From the NCBI RefSeq assembly GCF_027887165.1, contig NC_077228.1:184847643-184911642 (forward strand): 64,000 bases of DNA, written 5' to 3'. Each line of letters begins with the position of its first letter. Position 1 is the stretch's first letter. Shown piece after piece: positions 38,658-50,149 of this stretch. The DNA comes from Monodelphis domestica (Eukaryota > Chordata > Mammalia > Didelphimorphia > Didelphidae). The position numbers were made by a program, and so were the translations under genes. The notes below the pieces were generated by a model that saw nothing but the letters and a program-made list of their open reading frames with translations, was not told the DNA's origin and searched no databases.

Positions 38658-39540
38658 CTAAGGTCACAAGTTTATAAAACCATAGAGATTACAGCATCCA
38701 GGCAACACACAAATGTGGAAAGACCATATCTTATCATCTTTGTACTTCTCCAAAAACCTAGCACCAAAAATTAAAGAAACTTAATAGGTCTTTGTTAAAT
38801 GAATGAAAGCAGGTATGCATGAATGCATGGACATAGAAATGCTACAGCTAATCAACAAATTCATAAAATCAAAGCCTTATAACTGGAAAGAAGGTGCTGG
38901 GGCCCATTAGAAAGCATATTGTCTTTGGAATCAGAAGATCTGAACTCAAATCTTAATCTTACCTCCAAACACTTACCACATATGTTACCATGGGCAAGTT
39001 ACTCAATCTCTCCTTGGGAATGGGAAATTGATACTGAGCTCACTACAAAAATTACCTCTTCCTGGACTCCTGAAGCCTCATTCTTCTAATTTTTTGAAAC
39101 CCACAGGGTCAGATCCTATAGATTATTTTACTTCCTCTAAATCAAAAGTACAAATGCTGAAGCAGTGAAAGAATGGAGGTCTGTATGAAAGCCTCCATGA
39201 AAAATGGAGGGGCCAACTCCCCTACAACCCATTGTCTCTTGTCAATGCCATCACTGAAGGAGCAAAAACCAGTAGCAGAGATCCAAGAAAGAAAATAGCC
39301 AAAGAGAAAGACAAAAACTCTCATCAGTTAATGCCCTGTTCCTTGTCTTTCCACCCAATCAAAGAATTTCCCATTCACGATGTGGTCAGCTAAAGGGACC
39401 CAGGTCTATATTCTCTTGAATAACACAACTCATAAACAGGAAAATAATACGTAGGGAAAGAAGACATAACTAAAGATATCAGGAAAGATTTCCCTTTGGA
39501 GATGCAGATGAGCTAAGTTTTAAAAGAAGATAAGGATCCT

Positions 39541-39950
39541 ATTTTTTAAAACCCTTACCTTCTTGGGGGCAGCTGGGTGGCTCAGTGGATTGAGAGCCAG
39601 GCCTAGAGATGGGAGGTCCTAGGTTCAAATCTGGCCTCAGATACTTCCTAGCTGTGTGACCCTGGGCAAGTCACTTGACCCCCATTGCCTAGTCCTTACC
39701 ACTCTTCTGCCTTGAAGCCAATACACAGTATTGACTCCAAGACAGAAAGTAAAGGTTAAAAAAAAAAACCTTACCTTCTGTCTTAGAATCAATACTAAGC
39801 TTTAGTACCAAAGTAGAAGAGTGATAAGTAAGGATGAGGCAATTGGGGTTAAGTGACTTGCCCAGAGTCATTCAGCTAGGGCGTGCCTGAGATCAGAGTT
39901 GAACCCATGTCCTCCTGATTCCAGGCCTAGCTCTCTATCCAATGAATAAT
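39541..39950 (-). mobile_element. WSINE1-type SINE, antisense, split by a second WSINE1 in the opposite orientation
   Basis: The outer copy is 39541-39563 plus 39780-39950 (GTGACTTGCCCAGAGTCATTC, TCCTGATTCCAGGCCTAGC). The inner copy disrupts its CTTACCTTCTGTCTT segment. Confidence 0.92.
39564..39768 (+). mobile_element. WSINE1-type SINE, near consensus, nested in an opposite SINE
   Basis: An 11 bp duplication CCTTACCTTCT flanks it (39553-39563 and 39769-39779). The body reads GGGGGCAGCTGGGTGGCTCAG through AAGTAAAGGTTAAAAAAA. It is one of the least diverged copies here. Confidence 0.95.
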
Positions 39951-39954
39951 GTAC

Positions 39955-40500
39955 TTGTCCCAAAGATAAAAAATTCTCAAAAGTGGAGGTGATAAAGGAA
40001 CACATTCCAAGTATAGGAAGCAATCTGTGCAAAAACACAGAAATGAGAGATGTAACACTAAGACCAAGAAATGACAAATAAACCAGTCTAATGTGAACAC
40101 AGAAGGAGGAATACATGAAAAGAGTCAGAAAATGTAGACTGGAGCCAGACTGTATTTTCCTTTTTTTTTTTTAAATCAAAATGTCAAACTGGAGAGTTGA
40201 AGCCAAAAACTGTGATTTGTAGGAGATGAATTAGAGGAGAAAATATGGAAGAAACAAGGAGACCAATAGTGAAATAGCCCAGACAAGTAATGAGAGGGTG
40301 GTAGATGTGTAAGCAGGAATGGATAACTGAGAGAATTATTGGAGAGGTGGAATTAATAGTGTGGCAACTTATTGGATATTCAACATGAAGGAGTGAGAAG
40401 AGTAAAAGATGACTATGGGATCCCAAACTTGAGTGACTAAAACGATGGTACCATCTTCAATAGCAATAGGGAAATTTGGAGGAAGTTTGGTATAGGAGGT
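39955..40500. repeat. long mammalian-wide-looking repeat, middle part
   Basis: Phrases such as CACATTCCAAGTATAGGAAG, GATGACTATGGGATCCCAAAC and GATGGTACCATCTTCAATAGC follow the internal order of a long repeat whose other parts are at 51650-52500 and 53757-53870. I recognise the pattern but cannot name the family. From 40501 to 41560 nothing clear is seen except a weak L2 3' end at about 41105-41175. Confidence 0.5.
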
Positions 40501-41562
40501 TACATACACATCCCTACACCAACCCAGAATTTTTGCTGGAATCTACAAAGATATCTCTTTCCCACCACTTTCCCAGAAGGTATAACAACTATGACTTACT
40601 TTCCTCTTGACTTTTCCTTTCTTGCAGTTCAGATAAGCAGCTCTCTATTAAATCTTTCTTAATTACATTTTTTTCATATACACTAATATGACCTCTTTAA
40701 TTTCCTTTTCCTTTTCTTTACCATTTCTTTGCCAGTTTTCTCGGGAAGATCTCTCATCTTCCTTTCCTTTATTTTCCTTTTATTGAATCTAAATTTTTTT
40801 TTAAATGAAGCTACTCTAAGCAGTGAGAATGGTATGCCTGTATCAAGTAAAATAAAGATGATCATCTATTTGAACTCAAATTAGACATTAAAAAGAAACA
40901 TCAATCTAACATTATGGGGGCTGCCCCAGGAATTATGACTAGCTTGAGGCTCATTCTCTAGTCCCTTCCTAAGCACAATTCAGGAACTGTCCCTGTCCAA
41001 CAAATCAAGGGGTCTCTCCTATCTCTTGGATAGTTGTGCTGAATCTTCATTTAGTTCTTGTTCTAATAACTTCTTACATGTTTATGTCATAGTTCCCTAA
41101 CTAGTTTGTAAGGCTCCAGAGGGTAAGGACCATGTCTTGGTCATGTACAGATCATGCCTATTATAGCAGCATAGAGCCGTGTTGGTGAACCTATGGCAAG
41201 CATGCCAAAGGGGGTTGCTCCCTCTCCTTCTCCACTGTGCCTGAGGACATTTTTCATTTCATCCCCCCTCTGCCCAGCAGTCCAATGGGAGAACTTCCTC
41301 CTTCCCCTGTCTGGGGGGTGGGGGTGGGGTAATGGGGCAGCTTACATGCGGCATGAGGGTGCAGTTTGGACACTTGTTCTCTAAAAGGTTCCCCATCATT
41401 GTCAGAATATTCCTTCTACACTATTAGATAGACTTTTATGGACTACATTTTAAAAAGCCTAACCCCCATGGATGGCCCTGTTTTCATAAGAAAATGTCTT
41501 CTAAATCCTGAATGGCCAATATTCCCTGTACATTTGGAACAGCTTGTAAATGTCTTGTCTAG

Positions 41563-41950
41563 GAGAAACAGTAGCCAGGGTGCTTGACTTGGAGCCAGGA
41601 AGATCTGAGTTTAAAAGCTGCTTCAGACTCTAGTTGTCTTGACAAATATAACCTTCAACAGACTTAGTTTCCTCATCTGTAAAATGGATATAATAATATC
41701 CTTTTCTTTATGGGGTTATTGTGAAACTCACATGAGAGTATAATATAAAATGTAATATTAGAGTAATATGTAAAGTATCTTCTTAAACCATTTTAAAAAC
41801 ACCAGCAATTATTACTCTTTTTATTTTCATGGTCAGATTGTAAATACCTTAAAAGAGCGGGTACTGGCGATGTTTTATTTATCTTTGTCTCTTCTTCAGC
41901 ACATTGTACAATGCCTGGTACATGGTAGATACCATACTTACCAAGAAGTC
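41563..41950 (+). mobile_element. MIR-like SINE and L2 3' end
   Basis: CTTGGAGCCAGGAAGATCTGA and TTTCCTCATCTGTAAAATGG are a MIR copy (41563-41780). GCACATTGTACAATGCCTGG at about 41900 is an L2 terminus. Confidence 0.6.
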
Positions 41951-42111
41951 AAAATAAGGAAAGATATGTTCATCAAAGGTTAAAATAGCAGCTCGTGCTA
42001 GAATATATCTCCCTACCCATCCCCCAAGACAGAAAGTGACAAGATGTCTGTTGGCATTTCTATAAAACTTTAGAAGCATTATTGGATCCCCACAACAATT
42101 TGTGAGATATT

Positions 42112-42335
42112 ATCAATTGTTTTCAGTTATATCCAACTTTCCATGACCTCATTTGTGGTTTTCTTGGCAAAGATACTGAAGTTCATTTGACAGATGAGAA
42201 AACTAAGGCAAACAGAATTAAGTGACTTGCCCAGGGTCACACAGCTAATAAGTGTCTAAGGACAGATTTGTACACAGGAAGGTGAGTCTTCTTGATTTTC
42301 AGGCCAAGCACACTATCCATTGTATCACCTTTTCT
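42112..42335 (-). mobile_element. Mar1-type CORE-SINE, antisense
   Basis: TTTTCTTGGCAAAGATACTG, GACAGATGAGAAAACTAAGG and GTCACACAGCTAATAAGTG are present. A short internal deletion removes the 'gagtggtttgccatttcc' segment. Confidence 0.85.
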
Positions 42336-42619
42336 CAGATAACTAAATTTCAGGGCAATTAGTGAACTGTCCAGGATCAGATACCTGGTAAGCATCAGAT
42401 TCAAACTGAGGTCTCCTCTATCTGTTTGACTCACTGATTCCAGTGGAGCACATTAGCTCTAGAAGGCAAGGCACATTATGCACTATTACCAAGTCTCAAA
42501 GCATATAACCACAATGGCTTCAAGTCGGGGGTGAAGGGGGAATGGTGAATAAAGCCCTGGATATAGAGCCAATTAGACTTATTTACCAAAAACCCTCAAA
42601 TATGTAATAGTTCATTATA

Positions 42620-43090
42620 GCTAACATTTAAATAGTGCCTACTATATGCCAAGCATTGTGCTAAATGTTTTACAAATATTATCTCAAGGAGAAGCTAGGT
42701 GGCTTAATAGATAGAGGGCTGGGCCTGGAGATGAGAAGTCTTGGGTTCAAATTCAGCCTTAAACACTTTAAGAGCTATGTGATCCAAGGCAAGTCACTTA
42801 ACCTCATTTATCCAGCCCTTGCTCTTCTTTCTGAAAGTTGTTTCCAAGAAAGTTATTTTTCCTAAGTTTCTAAGTTATTTCTAAGAAAGTTATTATTAAG
42901 AAAGTAAGAGTTTAAAAATATTATCTCATTTGATCTTCATAACAACCCTGGGAAGTAAGTTTTATAGAGGCAAACTGAGGCAAACAGGCTTAAGTGACTT
43001 GCTCGTGTTCACACAGCTAGTAAGTATCTGAGGCTAGATTTGAACCCAAATTTTCCTGATTCCAGGACCAGAGGGCTATCCATTGTACCC
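42620..43090 (-). mobile_element. CORE repeat, antisense, split by a WSINE1
   Basis: The outer repeat is 42620-42686 (GTGCCTACTATATGCCAAGC) and 42929-43090 (TTTGATCTTCATAACAACCC, TCACACAGCTAGTAAGTATC). The inserted SINE is 42687-42915. Confidence 0.85.
42687..42915 (+). mobile_element. WSINE1-type SINE with 13 bp duplication and expanded 3' end
   Basis: AAATATTATCTCA flanks it at 42674-42686 and 42916-42928. Its head is GAGAAGCTAGGTGGCTTAATAG. Near the 3' end, 'taagttatttctaagaaagttatt' phrases are repeated, a local expansion of the usual end. Confidence 0.88.
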
Positions 43091-43417
43091 AGATTATCTT
43101 ACATCTATATGACTCCAAGCATTTACCAGTTACGGAGTTGAGAAGACCTGGGTTCAAGTCCTATCTCTGAGAGACTAGTTGCACGATCCTGGTCAAGCCA
43201 CTTAATTTCTAAGTACTTTAAGTTCTCAGACTATAATTTTAGATGATTTGATTGATTTGTATTGGCAATGGGAGTTTCTAAAACAACAAATAAAATGACA
43301 GCAAAAGGAAAACAACCACAAAAGTAAAACAGAAAACAGTCGCATCTCGCTGTATTGCTCTGAGAATGATTAAAATAGTCTAAGTTGTTCATCTAAGAGT
43401 TTCATGAATTGAATGTA

Positions 43418-43832
43418 GTGAGTCAGAGTTGCACAGTCACGAGCCTCACACTCTCTCTCTTCCAGTCTTTGAAGTTTAGTAGCAAGGCAAAAGTCAGGAT
43501 GACTGTAATGGCCTGAAGTGAATTACGTTGGCCTCTTCGAGAGCTGACCAAGCTCCAAGTGGAACAAATTGCTCTCATCCACCTCTTTGCCAGGGGAAAT
43601 ATTCACACACTTGGGGAAGACATCCCTCATCCGGGCCCATTGGTTATCTCCAACCTGGATTAACCCATCTGCCAGACGGCTTCACTGGGGTGTGGCTGCT
43701 GAACATATCACAGCTTCTTGGAGCTGGACATGAGAGTTGGGTAAAACATGGTGACCAAAGGTGGCTGAGCAGCCCTGGAAAGGGCTTAGCAAGCCCTCTC
43801 ACCGGAGGTTTTAGTCCTCCCTGAACAGCAGA
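43418..43832. repeat. unassigned GC-richer interspersed repeat, copy 2
   Basis: It begins GTGAGTCAGAGTTGCACAGTC like copy 1 at 8403, shares CTTCCAGTCTTTGAAGTTTAG / AAAGTCAGGATGACTG, and ends CTCACCGGAGGTTTTAGTCC. A 98-codon open frame in it has no family likeness. MIR traces precede it at 43130-43215. From 43833 to 46430 I see only a MIR-like stretch at 44658-44780. Confidence 0.6.
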
Positions 43833-46099
43833 TACCCTCCTAAGTAAAGTGCTAAGGAAACCTTAAAGAACTCAATAAATTCTATTAAGTTAGAAGTTAT
43901 TCAAATGAGTAAGGACACATTTACAGAAAATACCTTTCCTTTAACTAACCCATTCCCATTTATGCCATTTTTGGGTAGGGGTGAAGAGAGGGAAATTCCT
44001 CCTGACTCAATGGATGTTCCCAATGACTGGTAGGGCTGAATAATCTGAGCCTGAAATCAACAGTAAGGTGACTTGCTGGCCAAGAATACAAACCCCTACC
44101 TTCATCCCCATACCTGTTCCCACTGGCTCATTTCCACCACCACCCCCAGCCTGTTTCATCAAGACTGATCTCTATCCTGCTATGTCTGTATGTCCAAATC
44201 TATAAATCACGATAAATCAGCAAGGTGGCCACCACCCCACCACTAAGAAACAGATCCCACTAATGAATGTATGCATAGCCATTTAGATCTTGTTTTGTTT
44301 CCCCTGGGAGAGAAATCTTCCCTACCCACCCCCCACTTTATCCTAATGTCACCCTACCCAGGAGCCTGAGTCATGGAGCTGCCTTTGTAATTTATTTATG
44401 CCTCTCAGGAATGAAAATTTTGGAGGAAACAGAACTTCTCCATATAAGAGCAATAGTGGGAAGGAAAACAACTTACTCTGAGAACTGACTTTATCATTAT
44501 TCAGGTTAATGAAGGGACCAGTGACATGGGTAAAGGAAGAACAATGAATAATCTACAAATCATTCCTAGTTGTCCTTAAAAAGCATTATATCATCTGGGA
44601 GGGGCAAGTTTATCTTTATTAAAGTCTGTATATATTTCCTACTTAAATTAGTGTTCATGGAGAAGCACTGTGGCCTGATGCATAGAGTATTGGCCTAGAA
44701 ACCATGATTACTCAGACTTGGGTCCTGTTTGTGATAAATTTTGGCTTAGAAACCCTTGACAAGTAACAACCTCTCTAAGGTTACAAGTTATAGGAAAAGT
44801 GCACTGGTCAAAGGAGTTTCTTTAACTGGGAATTCCCTATACCAATGAAATCGAAAGTTTAGCCTCTAACCCTCTCTGTCTCCCCAAGAAAAATGATCAA
44901 GGTACCAGAGCCCAGAAAAAATACTAGGGGCGAGGGAAAAAGGAAGCAAAACTAAACTTTAAAACCCTCATTAAATGGCTAATCCATGTTGAGAAAACTG
45001 AAAGATATTGAATGTCACATATTTCATAGCTAAATGACAAACAGAATGATAATTTTACATGGCAAAAGAGCAAGCTACAGCATTTCACAACCTTTGTTAC
45101 TCTGACTCTGCTGCCCCCTTCGCAAAGCCTCATCATTTGAATTACCATCAGGACAAGCCCACACAAATGCAAGTGGTTTTCTTCCCAAATATTTTCCTCC
45201 TCAATGGCCTTGAATTTTTAGTAGGCCAGCAACATAGAAGAGACACAAACAGTCCCTGGGGAAACATTATTTTCTCCCCTCACATCTTGGATTAAAGTAA
45301 TAAAAGTATGGAAACAGAATTTAGTCAAGTTTTCACAACACCAGACATCTGGATTTTTAGAAAAAGGCAAAAATCCAAACTTTATTCGCATATTTCACAA
45401 AAGATAGTATCCAGTATTTCCAGAAAAGATAAATTATTAAATTAAAATTTTAATTTTTCATGGGAATAACAGCAATAATGTTAATATAGCCCAAAGCTAT
45501 AATCAGAGTTTGACTTTATATAGAGACTATTCTAATTCATCCTTTTTTCTTCTTTGTGAGGTAAAATTGTCACCTCCATTTATTTGAGGAATGTTCACCC
45601 TTGAAATAACAACAAAAAGAAACTGGACTCTTAAAAAAAAGAGAGAATATTTCTGATTTCAAATGCCATTACTTATTTTTTTCTTTATTGACCTTTAATT
45701 TTTTTTTCAGTTAACAAGCATTTATTTTTCTCTCCCTCACACCTGCCAACATATTGGAAAAAAATCTATCAATCTCTTCCAAGATTTCTGCTTTCTTTTC
45801 TGTCTAATAAATTCAGAATTCACCTCTATAGAATTCCCAAAAGGGCAGCTTTTCACATCCTTAGCCAGTTAGACTCAGGACCAAGTTTGGCCAAATAATT
45901 AACAACTGCCTCAACAATGACAACCAAGTACTCTCAACACATGAGAATACAACAATTATTTAAAGAGCTGTAAATCAGAGACAGCAGTGGTAAAATATCT
46001 TTTCAAACCAAAGATCACTAAAAAGAAAAAAATAATTCCAAAAGGTTTCACTGATGGCTTAAATCATTCTTTCAGGAGAAAACAAAATCTCTTTTTTAC

Positions 46100-46335
46100 A
46101 CACATTTTATGCAGCTGTACATGTGTATATACATATACAGATCTGTGCTACATATATATATATACATGCATCTGTAACCACATATTTGTATGCATGTGTA
46201 GAATAAGGGCTAGACTTAAGATTAGGACATGTGTTTGTGTGCATACACATATATGATTGTACATACACATGCACACACACACATATATATCCTATTCCCA
46301 GGTCAAATCCCTATTCCATATATGTATGCGTATAT
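46100..46335. repeat. TA/CA-rich low-complexity tract
   Basis: Mixed TATATA, CACACA and TGTGTG runs alternate with two related phrases: GTAGAATAAGGGCTAGACTT and GTAGAATAGGACCTGGATCT. It looks like a decayed tandem structure. A further (TG)n is at 46612-46630. Confidence 0.6.
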
Positions 46336-46429
46336 GTAGAATAGGACCTGGATCTAGGATTTCATCAGTATAGGGAGCTCCCAGTGAGGAAGCCCCTTCT
46401 ACCAAGGTTGGCACTTTATCTGTGACATT

Positions 46430-46565
46430 TGTTTGCAGAGAGTTGTCTAGAACATTGAAAAGTCAAGTAAAAACCAGAGTTACAAAATACGACATGTCAA
46501 AGGTGGGATTTGAACTCAAATCCTCTTGGTTTTAAGGTCAGCTCTAACCACTACATCATGCTGTT
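46430..46565 (-). mobile_element. MIR-like SINE fragment, antisense
   Basis: GGTGGGATTTGAACTCAAATC and CTCTAACCACTACATCATGC are the reversed head of a MIR-type SINE. Confidence 0.55.
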
Positions 46566-46839
46566 TGGTCTCTTTTTTTCTGTCTGTTCTGTCTGTCCCA
46601 CTAACCATATATGTGTGTGTGTGTGTGTCTGTCTGTCTCTACATTCATGCATATTTATACACACATATACATATGTGCCTAGCTATATACCTAGATATAT
46701 GCAGACATAAACAAATACTTGTCCACATATGTAACAAAATTTGACACATTTCCAAAGTTTCTGGTATAACATCTTTCCCAAGATGACTTGAGAAGCTTTC
46801 TTCAATGGGGTCTCAATTATGTGGAATAGAAATATTTCA

Positions 46840-48823
46840 CAGATACAAAATAAACCCACATAAGTCATCAGCATTTCTATATATCTCCAATCCATTTCAG
46901 CAGCAAGAATTAGAAAGAGAAATTCCATTTAAAATCACCCTAGACAATATAAAACACTTAGGAATCTACCTCCCGAGACAAACACAGGAACTATATGAAC
47001 ACAACTACAAAACACTCTCCACACAATTAAAACTAGATCTAAACAATTGGAAAAACATTGATTGCTCATGGGTAGAACAAGCTAACATAATAAAAACGAC
47101 AATCCTACCCAAATTAATTTACTTATTTAGTGCCATACCCATTGAACTACCAAAAAATTTCTTTACTGGAATAGAAAAAAACATAACAAAGTTCATTTGG
47201 AAGAACAAAAGATCAAGGATATCCAGGGAAATCATGAAAAAAAAAATGCAAAGGAAGGAGGACTTGCAGTCCCAGATCTTAAACTATACTATAAAGCAGT
47301 GGTTATCAAAACAATTTGGTACTGGCTAAGAGACAGAAAGGAGGATCATTGGAATAGATTTGGGGTAAATGACCTCAGCAAGACAGCCTATGGTAAACCC
47401 AAAGATCCCAGTTTTGGGGGACCAAAACCCACTTTTTGATAAAAACTGCTGGGGAAACTGGAAGACAGGATGGGACAGATTAGGTTTAGATCAACATCTC
47501 ACACCCTACACTAAGATAAACTCAGAATAGGTGAATGATATGAATATAACAAAGGAAACTATAAGCAAATTAGGCGAACTATTTCAAAATAGTATACTTG
47601 TCAGATCTTTGGGAAAGGAAATCTTTAAGATCAAGCAAGAGCTAGAAAAAAATTACAAAATGTAAAATCAATAATTTTGATCACATCAAATTAAAAAGAT
47701 TTTGTACAAACAAAATTAATGCATCCAAAATTAGAAGGGAAGCAATAAATTAGGAAACAATCTTCGTTATAAAAACCTCTGACAAAGGTCTAATTACTCA
47801 AATTTATAAATAACTAAACCAGTTGTACAAAAAATCAAGCCATTCTCCAATTGATAAAGGGGCAAGGGACATGAATAGGCAATTTTCAGTTAAAGAAATC
47901 AAAATTATTAATAAGCACATGAAAAAGTGTTCTAAATCTCTTATAATCAAAGAAATACAAATCAAAACAACTCTTGAGGTATCACCTCACACCTAGCAGA
48001 TTGGCTAACATGACAGCAAAGTAAAGTAATGAATGCTGGAGGGGATGTGGCAAAGTTGGGACATTAATTCATTGCTGGTGGAGCTGTGAATTGATCCAAC
48101 CATTCTGGAGGGCAATTTCGAACTATGTCCAAAGGGTGATAAAAGCCCTTTGATCCAGCTATAGCACTGCTGGGTTTGTACCCCAAAGAGATAATAAGGA
48201 AAAAGACTTATACAAGAATATTCATAGCTGCACTCTTTGTGGTAGCAACAAACTGGAAAATGAGGGGATGCCCTTCAATTGGGGAATGGCTGAACAAATT
48301 TTGGTATCTGTTGGTGATGGAATACTACTGTGCTCAAAGGAATAATAAAGTGGAGGAATTCCATGGAAACTGGAACAACCTCCGGGAAGTGATCCAGAGT
48401 GAGAAGAGCAGAACCAGGAGAACATTATACACAAAGACTGATACACTGTGGTACAATCGAATGTAATGGACTTCTCCATCAGTGGCAATGCAGTGATCCT
48501 GAACAATTAGGAGGAAACTCCAAGAAAAACCACTGTCCACAACCAGAGGAAACACTGCAGGAGTAAAAACACCAAAGAAAAACAAATACTTGAATACATG
48601 GGTTGAAGGGATATGGTTGGGGATGTAGACTCTGAATGAACATCCTAGTGTAAACAACAACATGGAAATAGGTTCTGAACAAGGACACAAGTAATACCCA
48701 GTGAAAGTGGGCATTGTCTGCAGGAAGAGTGGGAGGAGGAGAGGGAGGGAAATAATGTGATTATTGTAACCAAGGAATAATGTTCTAAATTGACTAATAA
48801 ACTTATTCAAATGAAAAAAAAAA
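46840..48823 (+). mobile_element. 5'-truncated L1 (subfamily B), 2 kb, with 12 bp duplication (intron 1)
   Basis: AGAAATATTTCA is duplicated at 46828-46839 and 48824-48835. It covers the C-terminal 60% of the post-RT ORF2 region and the 3' UTR, with a purine-rich tract (about 48718-48750) and an A-tail. ORF2 has several frameshifts and stops (open pieces at 46805-47329, 47197-47439 and 48176-48466). It is antisense to PCTP. Confidence 0.95.
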
Positions 48824-48835
48824 AGAAATATTTCA

Positions 48836-49734
48836 GAGAACTCCAACCATGGCTATACATCCTGCAACTGGTCCTAGTTGGCTACTCATGCAATGAATGG
48901 GAGGCTTTTGGGTTGGTTTCAGAGGCATTCAAAAGATTTTAGTAGGTTTCTTACATCTCACTTCACTTCATTCATCTCAGCAAATTCTTGGGGTGACTCC
49001 TTTGCTAACAGAATTCAAGAAGAGAAAATATTGTGAGGTGAGAGGGTGTGAAATCTTGTGATTCTCTGTAATCCTCCACTGCTATTCTTTTCTGCTTGAG
49101 GTAAAGGAGATTAAACCACAGGTCTCAAGAATGAGTCAAGAATTCTAGAGGCTGGAATCTAGAGGCTGGCCAGGATTTGCAGCCAGTCCATCTCTGATGT
49201 CCCAAGAAGAAAAGGAGTGGCCTTTGGAACCCAAGCTAACTCATCTGAAAGTCAGGCCATATCTGGACATTAACTTGAACATCTAGGACTAATATTATAT
49301 AAGAACTAAGCAATGAAAACCCTAAGGTATTATATAAAATATTTTTAGTGTGTTCTTAATATATTTTTGAAGTAAATGTTCTTTTATAAAAGCTAATTCA
49401 TCTTAAATCATTAAATGGAACTGGGGCTTTAGTCACTAGCCTCTAATAGTTTGTGAGTGATGGGGTGAACACTGACAGTGAGAACTTGAACTGATTGCAG
49501 TAAAGAAGACATACAAACTCCTTAGGATACTCAAAACTCTGAGCCTGGGTATGTAGCCTGCCTGACTCTCAAATAATGTTAGAATATACTCACACAACAT
49601 ACAGACACAAGATACAGATAGATACACACATGCACACACATTTATACATAAATGCATAACCCTGAGCTATCACAACCATCAAACTAGAAAAGTGCTAAAA
49701 TATAGGAAAATAACTAATTTTAGAGAATCTATGA
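48836..49734. other. intron 1 stretch without recognised feature
   Basis: No exon, SINE or LINE text is recognised here, apart from a low-complexity CACA/CATA patch near 49600-49650. Confidence 0.4.
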
Positions 49735-50125
49735 GAAGATAAACTTACTAATTGATTGCTGATGGAGTTGTAAATAGGTCTAGCTATTCAGGAAATCGAT
49801 TTCTAATTACACAAAAAATGTCCTGAATTCTTCAAATCCTTTTACCCAGAAATCATATTACTGAGTTAAATGTGCCAAGAATATAATTGACAGGGCAAGA
49901 AGCACATATACAAAAATGTTCATAATAGCATTGTTTGGAATAACAAAATCTAAGACATAAAATATGTGCTTACCTATTGAGGACTAATGAACAAATACTC
50001 ATACAGGAATGTAACTATCATAAGAAAAAGATGAGGAATCCAGAGAAATATAAGTAACTTGTACAAAGTGATAGAAAGCAGAGTCCAAATTGACTCTAAC
50101 AATGGAAATAAATAAACATGGAAAG
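49735..50125 (+). mobile_element. old L1 3'-end fragment (subfamily C)
   Basis: GATTGCTGATGGAGTTGTAA, ACAAAAATGTTCATAATAGC and GGAATGTAACTATCATAAG match the order of L1 ORF2 C-terminal and 3' text in a more diverged form than the A and B copies. Confidence 0.65.
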
Positions 50126-50149
50126 GCAAAAAAAAACCCTATGATAAGT

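Noticed and set aside
43528..43824. 98-codon open frame as a gene
   Set aside because: It sits in a repeat with a second copy at 8403 in which the frame is not kept; no splice signals or family match.
46100..46335. CRISPR-like or satellite array
   Set aside because: Only low-complexity TA/CA text with two loosely related phrases; no regular repeat-spacer pattern, and the genome is mammalian.
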